DNA of 64,000 nt from the NCBI GenBank assembly GCA_947561395.2, contig OX387187.1, positions 41,459,829 through 41,523,828 of the forward strand. Direction: 5' to 3'. Of the stretch, positions 32,573 to 44,130 are shown piece after piece. The DNA is from Buxus sempervirens (Eukaryota > Streptophyta > Magnoliopsida > Buxales > Buxaceae). The notes beneath the pieces were generated by a model that saw only the letters and a list, made by a program, of their open reading frames with translations, was not told where the DNA came from and ran no database searches. Numbering within the stretch: position 1 is the stretch's first letter; every line of letters starts with the position of its first letter. The position numbers and the translations under genes were made by a program.

Positions 32573-33444
32573 TTAGTTAATTCCTTAGCATTTTTCACTT
32601 TTTTTGTTTTACATATCAGAAACAACTAGATATATTTATTGCAAGTGCCTCTTCTTTTTGAATTTCCTTTCATATTGGCTGCAAATAATGGGAACTTTTT
32701 ACTTGTATATGAGGTTATGTTTTAGTTTCTTACAAGTTAATAAGCAAGTCTGGAGTATTTATTTTGGTTGTTGACCATAATTGGAAAAAGAAATCAAGAA
32801 AGATAATCTAGCTTCCTTAATAGGAAATAAATGTTTAGTTAGGAGTTGCATTCATAACTGTACTTTGATCTGTTATTGCTAGGGCCACAATTGTTACACT
32901 TCGTGGGCTCATATTCACTTCATCTTCCACCATGATGATCCCTGTTACTACAACCACCAACAAACTTTATTATACATATCGAAATATTCTAGTCTTATAC
33001 ATGTGAATGTATCATAGCATCAAGTAGAAGAAAAAGTTTGGACTGGCCCGAACCCAACCCGAACTCAAGAAATAATTTTAGGGTTGAGTTTGGACTTAAA
33101 GAGTTTGGGTTAGGGCGGGCCCAGGAGAGTTTGGGTTCACTAATTTTAGTTAGGGCTGAGCTCGAACTCATTGAAACCCAACCCAGCCCACCCTACTTAC
33201 AGCTCTACTTGGGTGTGGCAAATTTGACCATATTATGAGAAGGTACGACCCACCGATGTTAACGTGCTTAAGTTTTGGAGAGAGTGTTTCACATGGAGCC
33301 ACTCATAGGTGTCAATGGTGCTAGCGTGAAATGCACGGATAGATGTCCATGTCAGGAGGGGGCCTCACACATTCAAATTCCATCCCAGCTGGTGGTTTCA
33401 TGGAACCACAAGATTTTGACTCTAAAGGAAATGTTTTCGATGTT
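32573..33444. other. Gene-free; GGGTT/AACCC-rich patch
   Basis: 33030-33190 repeats motifs such as AACCCAACCC and GGGTTNGG in both orientations, possibly a small MITE or an hAT subterminal piece. No gene or clear ends could be defined. Confidence 0.35.
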
Positions 33445-33564
33445 TGTAGACACCCCAAATTGCACTACAAAATGAGAAAATAATTGAAAACATGTAATTG
33501 GAGTTTAAAACAGGTCAAAAATACATAAAATATGATCAAACATGCTTTGCCTGCATTTTACTTA

Positions 33565-33655
33565 CGGGCTGGTCGCGCCCAAAATTCTTATATGGACACG
33601 CAGCGCCCATATTGAAAATACGGGCACTACTTACCCGTAATATATTTACGGGCGC
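33565..33655. promoter_or_regulatory. Palindromic CCCGTA...TACGGG motifs in the solo LTR
   Basis: CCCGTAATATATTTACGGG near 33633 is a dyad of the same kind as in the left-hand LTR, with a degenerate partner (GCCCATATTGAAAATACGGGC) about 28 bp before it. They lie about 200 bp upstream of the TATA box. Confidence 0.55.
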
Positions 33656-33852
33656 GATTTTTTTGTGTGAATTTTATCCTTTCTTGATTTCTGAGCCTTA
33701 TTTTTAAGCTAATATCTCTCTGGATGAGTGAATTATCTCTTTTATTCGCTCGAGTTATCTTTGTTAGCCATGGATGGGCATTATCCCTATTTTTAACTCT
33801 ATCTTAAGGATCACGGTATATCCTTCTGGACCAATCATACCCCTGGACTTGC

Positions 33853-33862
33853 CTATAAATAG
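33853..33862 (+). promoter_or_regulatory. TATA box of the solo LTR
   Basis: CTATAAATAG, identical to the other two Tat-type LTRs in the window. It could still drive transcription into 35265 and beyond. Confidence 0.6.
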
Positions 33863-35264
33863 AGGTGAGATTCTTAAGCAAAGGGCTACGAAAATTTGAA
33901 GACTCAAGAGCTCCAAGAGAAGAGAGGAATCCCTGCTGCTATACTTGCTCAATCCAGGTAAGTCCATTTTCCCTTTTATTTGCTTTTATTTTCTGTCTTC
34001 AATTTTAGAATTAATCTATTCTTCTCCATTGCTGTAGAATAAGGCTTTCTTTTATTCTGTATTCCTAAACTTGTCTCTAAGTACCTCAAGAGTCTCTTTA
34101 GCCGTAAAACGTGAAGAGAGAGCTAGGGGAAAGGAGAACAGGTGGATACCTAGAATAGGACCCCATAATATGTTTTTCTTTTCTTTTTTTATAGAATAAA
34201 GCTTCTGATTGTGTTTGTGTACCCAAACCTATCTCCAAGTACCTCAAGAGTCTCTCTAGCCGTAAAACGTGAAGAGAGAGCTAGGGGAAAAGAGAACAGG
34301 TGGATCTGTAGGGTAGGCCCCCATGTGCTTTAATTTGTGAGATATGGCTACTTTTGATATCCCGACCATGTTTTAATGATTTTATTTTGAATCTGGATTA
34401 ATCCTGTGAGTCCATAGTGTTTATAGCATGAAATCTTTCTTTTCTCCTAAAATTGAGATTTTCATCCCTTTTGTACCTACAGCACTGTTTTCGTGATTTT
34501 TGTGATATTAGGCTAAGATCTTGGATCCATCATGATCTATATGATAGATCTGGATTCAGAAGCCTGAAAGTAATTTCTAGGGTTTCATGATGTGGTTTTT
34601 GAGTTCTTTTTCACTTTTGAGAGAAGACCCTACAGTCTAAGTTCTCCCTTTTTGATGTTCTTCATCAACATGGGTATTTTTGGTTTTGATTTCTTGATTC
34701 AATGTGAAATTTGGGTTATATCTATGTCCTGGACTATTCAGGTTCAATTGTAAAATATTTTATAAAAATCATATTTTTCTAGATTTCTAGAATTTAACTT
34801 GAAACCAGATTTTTAAAGTTTTCACTTTATTTTGGTTTTATTTGATTTTATCTCAATTTTATTTTAATCATGAAACCCTAGGAATGGTATGATTATATTT
34901 GAAAGTTCTGGATCAATCAGGATATTCGTATGAAAAAACCATACATTTTTGTCTTTTTTTATGATTTTTCATGATTTTTGTAGCAAGCCCTTTTTTCCTT
35001 TGAAAAACATGAACAATACCTGGCAACCACCTTGTGTGGATGAATAGGGATGCCTAACACCTTCCCATGTTCATAACCTAATCCTCTTATCCATCTCTGG
35101 TTGTTTTTTTAATAGGATTATTTTTACCCTAAATTTGCCTTTCTGTGCTTATTTAAGATTTTAGTGTCAATTCACACCTAAAAAGAATGGTGGCAACTCA
35201 TTTTTTTTAATGAATCCCGCGTGATGATTAGGAAGTCATTAAATTGATTTTTCCATGTCTCACA

Positions 35265-35725
35265 ATGTTGTTACATCAACCTTTTTTTTTTAATTTTTTT
35301 ATAGTGTAAATAGGAGACAAGATACCACTCGTTTTGGTATCATATTAAACAACCATTGCACGTGAAAGCTCAATGGTTGTCTAATATCTTCCTCCCAATT
35401 TAAGCATTTGATTGAGAGAGTGACGTTTCCTCTATTTAAATAGAATTCCAATGGTATAAGAATAGCAATAGTATAATTTATCATAGTTTCAATTCCAATA
35501 GTATAAGAATAGAAATCTTGCGTCCATTGTAAGTTTCAACTTAGAATTTGGAGCATTTACCGCATAGAAAGTTCAACACTGAGTAATATATCAAAGGAAA
35601 GACGCATCTCATTATTATTAGTCTAAGTTGTTGTGGGCCTCATTTATTATTGTTTTCATCAGATGAAATCTGTACAACGATTTTTTGTTTCTTTTAATGA
35701 AGAAACAAAAAATTGGCCACTTTTA
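35265..35725. other. Gene-free stretch
   Basis: AT-rich flank with a small hairpin near 35677-35712 (TTTTTGTTTCTT with its complement). No gene is recognisable. Confidence 0.4.
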
Positions 35726-36165
35726 ATAATGTAATTCTGGAAGGTGATTCAAGCATCACGATAAATTATCTTATGCAAGATCACTCTGATCTTCCATGGT
35801 ATCTAGCACCTATGCTGTCAAACATTAGAGAAACCAGCTCTAGCTTCACTGGAATGAAATCCTCTGCCATGTCCCCCTGAAATGCTCCCTAATGTGGCCG
35901 TGAGTTGCAGCCATGTGCACCATCTCACGGCCACTGTTTTTTCATATATTATAAGTGTAACAAGTGGGTCCCACATAAAAAAACATTGGCCATGAGATGT
36001 TCCACATGGTAGCATCTCATGGCCACATCAGGGAGCATTTCAAGGGGACATGGCAGACGATTTCAACTCAGCTTCACTTGGGTCAGATTTTTGCACACCT
36101 TCAGAGAAGGGAATTCTTGGGCAGATGCCCTTGAAAATTATTAATTATTCATGTACTTCGGTGAA
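35726..36165 (+). mobile_element. LINE RNase H fragment, split by a MITE
   Basis: 35735-35850 encodes a segment with ILEGDSSITINYLMQDHSD, and 36079-36140 encodes LQREGNSWADALEN. Together they are the middle and end of the RNase H domain of a plant L1-type element. The MITE at 35851-36069 separates them. The following sequence with CCCCCTTCTTTTTT is likely the 3' UTR. Reverse transcriptase and endonuclease are absent, so it is a truncated relic. Confidence 0.6.
35851..36069. mobile_element. MULE-type MITE (219 bp)
   Basis: It is flanked by an exact 9-bp duplication AGCTTCACT (35842-35850 and 36070-36078). The ends are inverted repeats of about 55 bp (left GGAATGAAATCCTCTGCCAT, right complement GAGTTGAAATCGTCTGCCAT) continuing through CCCTGAAATGCTCCCT. 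The centre is non-coding. Confidence 0.83.
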
Positions 36166-37739
36166 TAGGCCCCCTTCTTTTTTACTCAATGTACTATTTG
36201 ATGATGCTAAGGGTGTCTAATATGTTAGAAATATTGATTAATTAATAGAATGCTTATTTCACTATATATATATATATATTTCCTTCTAACAAAAGAAAAA
36301 TAATATTTAATTTTCAAACTCTCATAGCATTTTTTTTTTTTTTTTGGTAATGAAACTCTCATAGCTCCTGAACCATATCTTGAGCGACTGACTTGCTTGC
36401 CGTCTTGTCATGGAACCTACCCTACTCCCTTTATTCCTTCTATTTCCATCTTTATGTCTCCTTCAACCTGTAGTTTGATCTTTATCCCCCTTTACCTTGA
36501 ACGCATTTCCCTTACCTTGCGCAAAAATAATGTCTTCCCTTTCAAGCCGATAGTTCAGCTACATAAGACGTACAACAAAACGGAGACAGCTAGCCTTAAT
36601 TTCCAAACTCAAATCCACAATTTTTCCGAGGTACCAATTGTTAGGATCAAGCGTTTACAGCTTGGGCCAAAAGGGCTTTACAGTTTTGCTTTTGGGTTTT
36701 ACCCAAAAGGCCTTGTTGTTTGAGCGAGTCACAAACCTAAATATGACATTCGCTTTCTCCTTCCCAAATAATGTCAGATCCTGGATCTCCCACGTATCCA
36801 CGAGTTCATAAGGTGATTATGCGACATGCTCTCTTTATATACCATACGATCATGTAGTACTAGATGAATATGTGGCCTTGCTCATGTTCATGGGATCCGA
36901 TCCTGAACGAAAGAAGCCATAATCATACCTGAGGTGTTTGATGTTAGGAAGGATGGACCCCATAAGTTCGATCGAGTTCAATCCGGTGAGCATGCTTGGG
37001 ATTCCAACCCAAGCACCATTAATGTAATATACCACAACCATGTCCATGTATATGTTTTTGTATATCGTTATTGTGTAACATTTGCAGAAGAAACAAAAGG
37101 AAAAATGGAGAAATAATCAATCACTCTTTGCTGGTGAAGGCGGAGGCATAAACTTTGGTGCAACAGGTGGCAGACGGACAGAATTAGGCATCATAAGATC
37201 ATCAGGTTAGTCAAGCTCGACTGGTCCTACCACCAAGGTTGAAATTCACTGGAACCCTTGGCTATAAGATCTGCTGGTCCAATGGTGAAGTATGTCTCCA
37301 CATAGGTGTATAAAGCCTACATGAACCCACCCTCCACCACTGGACCAAAAGATCTTCCAGCGTGAGGGACCAGCTGATATGATCTTGGTTGTGATAGTGG
37401 CATAGTGCCACAAAATTAATGAATAAAGGGAATTCTAGTAGAACGGTTACTTGAAATGAAACAGTAAGCAAAATGGAACATAATACTAGTTAGTGGCAGA
37501 GAACCAAGTTCTCCCAGACTCATAGAAACGCCTTAATAACAAATTCTCTCTTAAGTGGTTTCAAGATTTCTGATTCATTAGACTGTCAACAGCATTACTG
37601 GATTGCACAAAATGGAATCCCCATTGCTATAAATCCTTGATATACTACACAGAAATTGCATGTACAAAAGAAAAAAACTTCAATTATCTAATTAAACACA
37701 CATGAATTAAGGGAAGAGATGATGGAAACAAACTTGAAA
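36166..37739. other. No recognised gene
   Basis: Contains a TA microsatellite (36264-36280), T runs near 36332-36346, and a 108-codon plus-strand frame (36397-36723) without recognisable family. On the minus strand near 37205-37125 a Pro-rich 28-residue stretch (SVRLPPVAPKFMPPPSP) looks like a relic exon end. 37620-37740 resembles the 3' flank of the kinase fragments at 10260-10380. Confidence 0.35.
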
Positions 37740-38167
37740 TTGTCAAGGGACCACTGCACTGAAGGAATAAGGGGTTGGGGTAAAAGGAACATCCACCATT
37801 CCTTCAAGCGTGTGCATCACCTTCTTCATGGTAGGCCTCAACGAAGGATCTTCTTGAATGCACCAAATTGCGATCATCACCCATCTTTTCACCCCCTCCA
37901 TGTCCTGCAATGCCGACTTGTCATCATACACCAAATACCCTATATATGTTCCCTTCAAAGAAGCAACCGTAAGCCCAGTCTGTCAGTATGGCTCTCTCTT
38001 CTCCTGCAAGCTCCATTTCAAGATTCTTCTTGCAACTAATAATCTCAAGCAACATCACACCAAAACTATACAAATCTACTTTAACCGTGACTGGTTTGTT
38101 TGTGAACCACTCACGCACAACCTATCCTCTTATTCCTCTGATGTTAGTTGAAGGTCGGGTTTGGTTA
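37740..38167 (-). pseudogene. C-terminal kinase fragment of a G-type lectin receptor kinase
   Basis: The minus strand from 38167 encodes the end of the activation segment (degenerate, IRGIRG then a stop), EWFTNKPVTVKVDLYSFGVM, the helical subdomains and, after a one-base shift near 37955, VKRWVMIAIWCIQEDPSLRP and a C-terminus like that of the intact gene at 10572-12947. The ATP-binding half and extracellular region are missing. It lies about 250 bp from the left LTR of copia 2. It is a dead partial duplicate, not a gene. Confidence 0.82.
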
Positions 38168-38409
38168 TTTATTTGTTAACTTGAAAGACCAATACAAGGT
38201 TAGGGAAGCACATTGAAACTTAGAACCAAACATCACATGGATTGACCAAATAAGGCCTTTAGCCTTAAATAGAGCCAATAGTCGGCCAAACTTGAAAGCA
38301 ACAATAAACCACGAACCAGAACCTAATCTATGAACATCATGAAGAAAACCCCCAAAAAAAAGACAGCTTACGAGAGATCTGAAGTCCTGAGGCAAAGGAC
38401 AGGCTATTG
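38168..38409. other. Short gene-free flank between kinase relic and copia 2
   Basis: No feature recognised. The last bases, GGACAGGCTATTG, continue directly into 43522 when copia 2 is removed. Confidence 0.4.
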
Positions 38410-38698
38410 TGACGAAAATAGAAGATGAAGATAGAAGAATTTAGATCTGGAAAACCAGTATTTCTTGCTGTATTTTTCATATTATTCATGGGAGTATTAC
38501 ATCACCCTTTATAGGATCTTACCTAACTATGAATAAAGAAAGAAGCTTTACATTATGGAAACATTCCAGAGAATATCTACAGCAGTACAATGAGTTAGGA
38601 AATGATTCAAAACAGATCCTATAATCAAGGAACTAATTCTTAAATGGTTAAGGAAATAAATCTCCAGATCCTTCAATTTAGGAACTAATTCTTCAACA
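38410..38698 (-). repeat. 3' LTR of copia 2
   Basis: In minus orientation TGTTGAAGAATTAG...CGTCA, 289 bp. The purine tract AGGAGGAG lies directly next to it at 38699-38706. Confidence 0.9.
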
Positions 38699-38705
38699 CT
38701 CCTCC

Positions 38706-41700
38706 TCAAGTTGGTGCATAGATATCACACATGCCCAACTTGTCTACTAATTTTGAGAAGATCCGATTTGAGACAGCTTTAGTAAGAAGATCGGCCAACT
38801 GATCTTCTGATCTGATCTTAGGTAACTCCAATATACCCTCATCAAGCTTTTCTTTAATAAAGAATCTGTCCACCTCTACATGTTTTGTACGATCATGTTG
38901 GACTGGGTTATGAGCAATATCATACGCAGCTTTATTGTCACAATACAATTGAATGGATTGCATAGATGAGTACCCCAAATCTTGCAAAATAAGTTTCAGC
39001 CACAACGCTTCACAAAGAGCAAGAGACATACCTCTGAATTCAGCTTCTGCACTTGAACGAGCAACAACATTTTGTTTCTTGCTTCTCCATGTAACAAGGT
39101 TACCCCCCACAAACGTAAAGTAACCAGAAGTTGATCTCCTATCATCTTTAGCTCCAGGCCAATCAGCATCAGTATAGGCATCAATGTTGTAACAGTCTGT
39201 CGCATCGATGTTACAACAGTCTGTGTTTTTAGTGAACAGAACCCCTTTTCCAGGTGCAGATTTTAAATACCTCAAGATGCGCATGACTGCATTCATATGT
39301 TGTTCTCCTGGATCATGCATAAATTGACTAACAATACTCAATGCATAAGCAAGATCTGGTCTTGTATGTGCTAAGTACATCAATCTCCCTACAAGTCTTT
39401 GGTATCTCACTTTATTAGTTGGAACTTGGTCTGACTCAACACATAACTTCAAACCTTCTTCCACCGATGTATCAGCTGGTTGATATGCTGACATTCCAGT
39501 TTCTTGTAATAGATCCAAGGTATACTTTCTCTGTGACAGAAATATCCCTTTCTTAGATCTAGATACTTCAATCCCAAGAAAATATTTTAAAGAACCTAGG
39601 TCCTTCATTTCAAATTCTTTAGATAAGTACTCTTGTAGTGCCTTCCTTTCTTCTGGATCATTCCCTGTGACTACCATATCATCTACATAGATGATGAGTG
39701 CAGTGATCTTACCTTGTTGCCTTTTTAGAAACAATGTATGATCTGAGTTGCTTTGATGGTAGCCAAAGCCTATCATGGCTTTTGTAAATCTTCCAAACCA
39801 TGCTCTTGGAGACTGTTTCAATCCATACAAAGATTTCTTTAATCTGCACACCTTCTGACTGTGTTTTGCTGGTGTCATGTAACCCGATGGAAGGTTCATA
39901 TAAACTTCTTCAGATAATTCTCCATGTAGAAAGGCATTCTTCACATCAAATTGTTGCAATGGCCACTCCAAATTTGCAGCTAAAGACAACAACACCCGAA
40001 CAGTGTTGATTTTAGCTACCGGTGCAAATGTCTCTGTGTAGTCAATCCCATAGGTTTGGGTGTACCCTTTTGCCACAAGTCTTGCCTTATACCGTTCCAC
40101 CATGCCATCTGCCTTGTACTTCACAGTGTAGATCCATCGACATCCCACTGGCTTCTTCCCTGGTGGACAATCAACAAGTTCCCAAGTTTGATTCTTTTGC
40201 AAGGCATTCATCTCTTCATTCATAGCAACTTTCCATCTTGGGTCAGCTAAGGCTTCCTGCACACTGTTAGGAATAGCTACAGTAGACAATTGATTCACAA
40301 ATGATTGATTTGATTCAGACAGATTTTTGTGAGACATATAATGACTCATGGGATACTTAACTCTACTAGACAGTTCAGGTTCATATGTGGGCTTAGGAAT
40401 ACCTCTAGTTTGACGCTATGGCAGCTTTTTTATTTGTGGTTGAGATCCTCTATCAGGAACATCCTCAGTAGATGATTGGTGTGGTATATTGACGGGAGGC
40501 TCGCCCTCAAATAGGAATGGACTGGTGTCTTCTGATTGTGTTATTCCTTCTGTTTCACCAGTGCCTTCTATTTGTGTTCCTACTTCAGTTTCTGGCCATT
40601 CATCATCATCTAATTCAGCAATATTTTCTGCTGTTTCTGTGACAGACGGTTCTGTTGCAGCAGGTGTTGCAACATCGTTAGGACAGACCTCTCCAGCAGC
40701 AGTTTCTTCACAAATCTGATATTCATACTGTATCAAATCATAATCTAGAGTCTGAATTTCCTTCTGATACTCCCCTTGAAGTTTAGACTCAGATAAGAAA
40801 TACATTTCATCTTCATGAAAAACCACATCCATTGTGATAAACATGCGTTGAGTTGGAGGATGATAACATCGGTACCCCATTTGGTGTATAGCATATCCAA
40901 CAAAAACACATCGCAACGCTCGAGGAGCTAACTTGTTGCGTTGATGTTTATAGAGATGGACAAAAGCTACACAACCAAAGATATGAGGAGGTAAATTTGG
41001 GACACTTGTTGTACCAACAGCAGTAGTAAGAACTTGGAGGGGTGTCTGGAATTCAATAGAGCTAGAGGGAACTCTATTGATCAAATATGCTGTAGAAGTA
41101 AGGGCTTCTCCCCAATAGGAAAATGGCATATGGGCTGCAATCAAGGAGGCACGAACCACTTCCAACAAATGTCGATTTTTCCGCTCTGCAACACCATTCT
41201 GTTGGGGTGTATTGGAACAAGTAGTTTGATGGATAGTGCCATGGGCGTGTAAAAACTTTTGAAGTTCAGAACTTTGATATTCTCCACCATTGTCACTCCG
41301 AAGAATCTTGACTTGGACATTGTATTGAGTTTCAACGAATTTATGAAACTTTTGAAATAATGAGTTCTCTTCACCTTTGGATTGCATTAAATATAACCAA
41401 GTCATCCTTGTACAATCATCAATAAAAGTAACAAACCAACGAGATCCTCCCAAAGTAGTGACTTTAGATGGTCCCCAGACATCAGAATGTATCACCATAA
41501 ATGGAAGTGGACTTAATGTCAAACTCAATGGAAATGGTGTGCGATGGCTTTTGGCCATTTCACATACATCACAATGGAAACTAGAAACATCCACTTTTAT
41601 GAATAAACTAGGAAATAATTTCCTTAGATAACCAAATGAAGCATGCCCAAGACGTCTATGCCATAGCCAGATTTCAGATATCTTCTTCTCCCCCTCATAG

Positions 41701-43142
41701 CCATTCACTGCCAAGACTTGATGTAACTTGTCTGAGATTCCGGACACCAAATCCAGATAGTATAGCTTGCCTCGTCTAATACCACAACCAATCGTCTGCT
41801 TTGTTTGGATGTCCTTAAAAACACAACAATCAGGCCAAAAGATTACAACACAAGATAAGGCTTTAGTTATTTGAGAAACTGACAAGAGATTATATTCTAA
41901 AGATGGGACAACCAAAACAGAAGTGAGGTTTAAAGTATCAGTGAGGGACAAGGATCCTTCCCCAATAACTGGGGTAGTGTTACCATTGGCAGTTGAAACA
42001 ATTTGTTGTGAGGAAGGTTTAAGAAGATTTACCTGTCTAGAATCAAATATCATATGATCTGTAGCACCAGAATCAATTATCCATGCACTATTAGAAACAG
42101 GTGAAGAAATATTAAAAACCTTACCACCGTTATCTGTAGTGGCTACTAACACGGAGGAAGTCTGGATTTCAGCATCTGTTCCAACATCTGTTGCAACATC
42201 TGTTGCAACAACAGCAGCAGCAGCAGCAGGTCCAGTTTTCTTCTTCCGGGCTGCACGGCTATGATCCCACCATTCGGGATATCCCACCAGTTCAAAGCAT
42301 CGATCTTTGGTATACCCAATCTAATTGCAATGGGTGCACTTATATGTAGGCTTATCAACACCATTTGTACGCTTTGGAGGAAAGTCTCTTTGGCGGTCCT
42401 CTCGGTTGTGGGTTGGGCGGTTGCGGGTCATCATTGCGGAAGCTTCAGATTTTTCAGATTCCCCAACCAGGGTTGCTCGACGTACCACCTCTCTTCGAAT
42501 TAATGAATAGCATTCTTCCAAATCTGGAACAAGTTCTTTGCGTAGAATCTCTCCACGAACTTGATCAAATGATGCATCCAATCCAGCAAGAAATATGTGC
42601 ACCCTTAGTCGTTCAATAGACTTTCGGTATGCAATGATATCATCAGGATCCTTCATGACAACTTTATCACGATGATCCAATTCTCGGAAAACTCCGGTTA
42701 ACTCTCCATAATATTCTGAGAGAGACTTTCCCTTTTGTGCAGCTGTAAATGCCTTTTGATTTAGAGCAAATACCTGCAATTCATCACTTCCATCATAGAA
42801 GGCTTTTGATAGAGTACTCCAGATGTCGTAGGCAGTGGATAAGCGTACATAACGCTTCATAATTTCTGGAGTCATGGACATCAATATCCATCGTTTCACT
42901 TTCTGATTTTCAGCATACCACCTTTCATAGCCATCTTCAAATTCTGCAGGTGGCTTTGTCTTACACCGAATATAAGAGAGTTTCTCTCTTTCGGCGATGT
43001 GCATCTCCATCAACTGTGATCAAATATCATAATTTGATTCATTTAAAATGATTCCAGCATTAAAAATACCTTCAGATTGAACAACAGTAGAAACAGATCT
43101 TGGTTGAGATGGTTCCGGCATGTTGTTGGAGGAAGAATCCAT
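38706..43142 (-). pseudogene. gag-pol: Copia 2 gag-pol polyprotein with three in-frame stops
   Basis: A single frame of 1479 codons from ATG 43142 to the stop at 38706 is interrupted only by TGA 43022-43020, TAG 42323-42321 and TAG 40418-40416; there is no frameshift. Domains in order: gag with the AEREKLSYI motif (around 42990), CCHC knuckle spanning the second stop (C-x2-C... near 42330), protease IDSGATDHM (near 42070), integrase zinc segment and core ending PQQNGVAERKN (near 41190), an acidic linker (40750-40430), reverse transcriptase with YVDDM (39692-39678) and RNase H with SSAEAEFRGM (near 39050). The first stop lies where Trp fits and the other two where Gln fits. All else looks undamaged. 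Confidence 0.92.
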
Positions 43143-43186
43143 CAGTTGTTGATGGACGTATTCAGCAATAATCCTTCAGATCGTTT

Positions 43187-43199
43187 GGCTCCGATACCA
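43187..43199 (-). other. Primer binding site of copia 2 (initiator tRNA-Met)
   Basis: TGGTATCGGAGCC on the minus strand directly after the 5' LTR, the standard copia primer site with one mismatch. Confidence 0.85.
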
Positions 43200-43521
43200 T
43201 AACGAAAATAGAAGATGAAGATAGAAGAATTCAGATCTGGAAAACCAGTATTTCTTGCTGTATTTTTCATACTATTCATGGGAGTATTACATCACCCTTT
43301 ATAGGATCTTACCTAACTATGAATAAATAAAGAAGCTTTACATTCTGGAAACATTCCAGAGAATATCTACAGCAGTACAATGAGTTAGGAAATGATTCAA
43401 AACAGATCCTATAATCAAGGAACTAATCAAGGAACCAATTCCTATAATCAAGGAACTAATTCTTAAACGGTTAAGGAAATAAATCTCCAGATCCTTCAAT
43501 TTAGGAACTAATTCTTCAACA
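43200..43521 (-). repeat. 5' LTR of copia 2
   Basis: 322 bp. A G-to-A change turned its terminal TG (plus-strand reading) into TA. A 33-bp segment around CAAGGAACTAATCAAGGAACC is duplicated relative to the other LTR. Confidence 0.9.
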
Positions 43522-44084
43522 TATTGGGTGGCAGTAACGTCCTGTCTATCCACAGCTAGGCTGACGCCGAAGAATCTGAATAGCCACTGCAATGAGATTC
43601 TGGGTGCTTCACTATCCCGTTCGCAAAACCGGCCCTTTGAACAATCCACTCTCTTCACTCTCTCTCTCTCTCACTCTGACTAAGTGCTGAATAATAATGA
43701 GAAACAATTCAAAGTTTCGAACCACTAATTTAAGAAAGAGATTTGTTGCCGGCCTTGAACAATAACAAACTTCCGTTATCCCAATTTGTATGTATCACTA
43801 AATGTTATTCACAATAGTTCAAAAGGGTTTTAAATAGTCTACTGCTTCTTCTTGAAACAGATGATGAAGTGTGTAACTGTTAAATCTTTTTTTTTCATGT
43901 TTATTAAAAACGTGAAAAGAATTTTACTTCAAAAAAAACGTTATAAACATGAGACGCTGTACGTGGAAACATTTTACTTAAATTGCATTGTCTAATATAA
44001 GAGGAAGCAGCATACGGTTTCATCTTTGAAGCAGCATACCGAATGCATTGTGGCTCTCTGTTACTCATTTTCTTTTATCTATCA
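43522..44084. other. Unassigned flank; exon-like ATG frame on minus strand
   Basis: The minus strand from 43658 has an ATG-started 45-codon frame rich in basic residues that reads to the copia insertion site. It could be a first exon but is not recognised. The rest is AT-rich without features. Confidence 0.3.
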
Positions 44085-44124
44085 CTAGCAAAGTGCACGT
44101 GCAGTATTGCATGTATCTTTATTA
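44085..44124 (-). mobile_element. Helitron 3' terminus, minus strand (remnant C)
   Basis: On the minus strand this reads a GC hairpin (GCACGTGC) followed about 7 bp later by CTAG and then T, the Helitron 3' end pattern. Only about 40 bp is present before the 5' end of Helitron B. The matching remainder would lie beyond the right end of B. Confidence 0.4.
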
Positions 44125-44130
44125 TCTTTA

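Larger units (their letters stand above)
33445..35264 (+). repeat. Solo LTR of a Tat/Ogre-type Ty3/gypsy element (1820 bp)
   Basis: It begins TGTAGACACC and ends CCATGTCTCACA and is flanked by the exact 5-bp repeat ATGTT (33440-33444 and 35265-35269). No internal region is present, so it is the product of LTR-LTR recombination. The same end sequences, reversed, bound the LTR at 56906-59180, so both belong to one family, with this copy about 450 bp shorter. A CTATAAATAG TATA box is at 33853-33862. A pair of near-identical segments (CCAAGTACCTCAAGAGTCTC and CTCTCTAGCCGTAAAACGTG) recurs at 34078 and 34235. Confidence 0.85.
38410..43521 (-). mobile_element. Ty1/copia retrotransposon 2 (5112 bp)
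   Basis: Flanked by the exact 5-bp duplication TATTG (38405-38409 and 43522-43526). LTRs are 38410-38698 and 43200-43521; they differ at about six positions plus a 33-bp local duplication in the right one. On the minus strand the order is LTR, tRNA-Met primer site, one gag-pol frame (43142-38706), purine tract and LTR. It is complete but disabled by three stops. Confidence 0.92.

Noticed and set aside
35170..35264. TGGCAACTC near the end of the solo LTR as a primer site lying outside the LTR
   Set aside because: The exact ATGTT duplication and the TG...CA ends place the border about 70 bp further, and the same internal segment occurs in the LTR at 56906.
36397..36723. 108-codon plus-strand frame
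   Set aside because: Composition is low in charged residues, with no known motif and no neighbouring exons; too weak to call as a gene.
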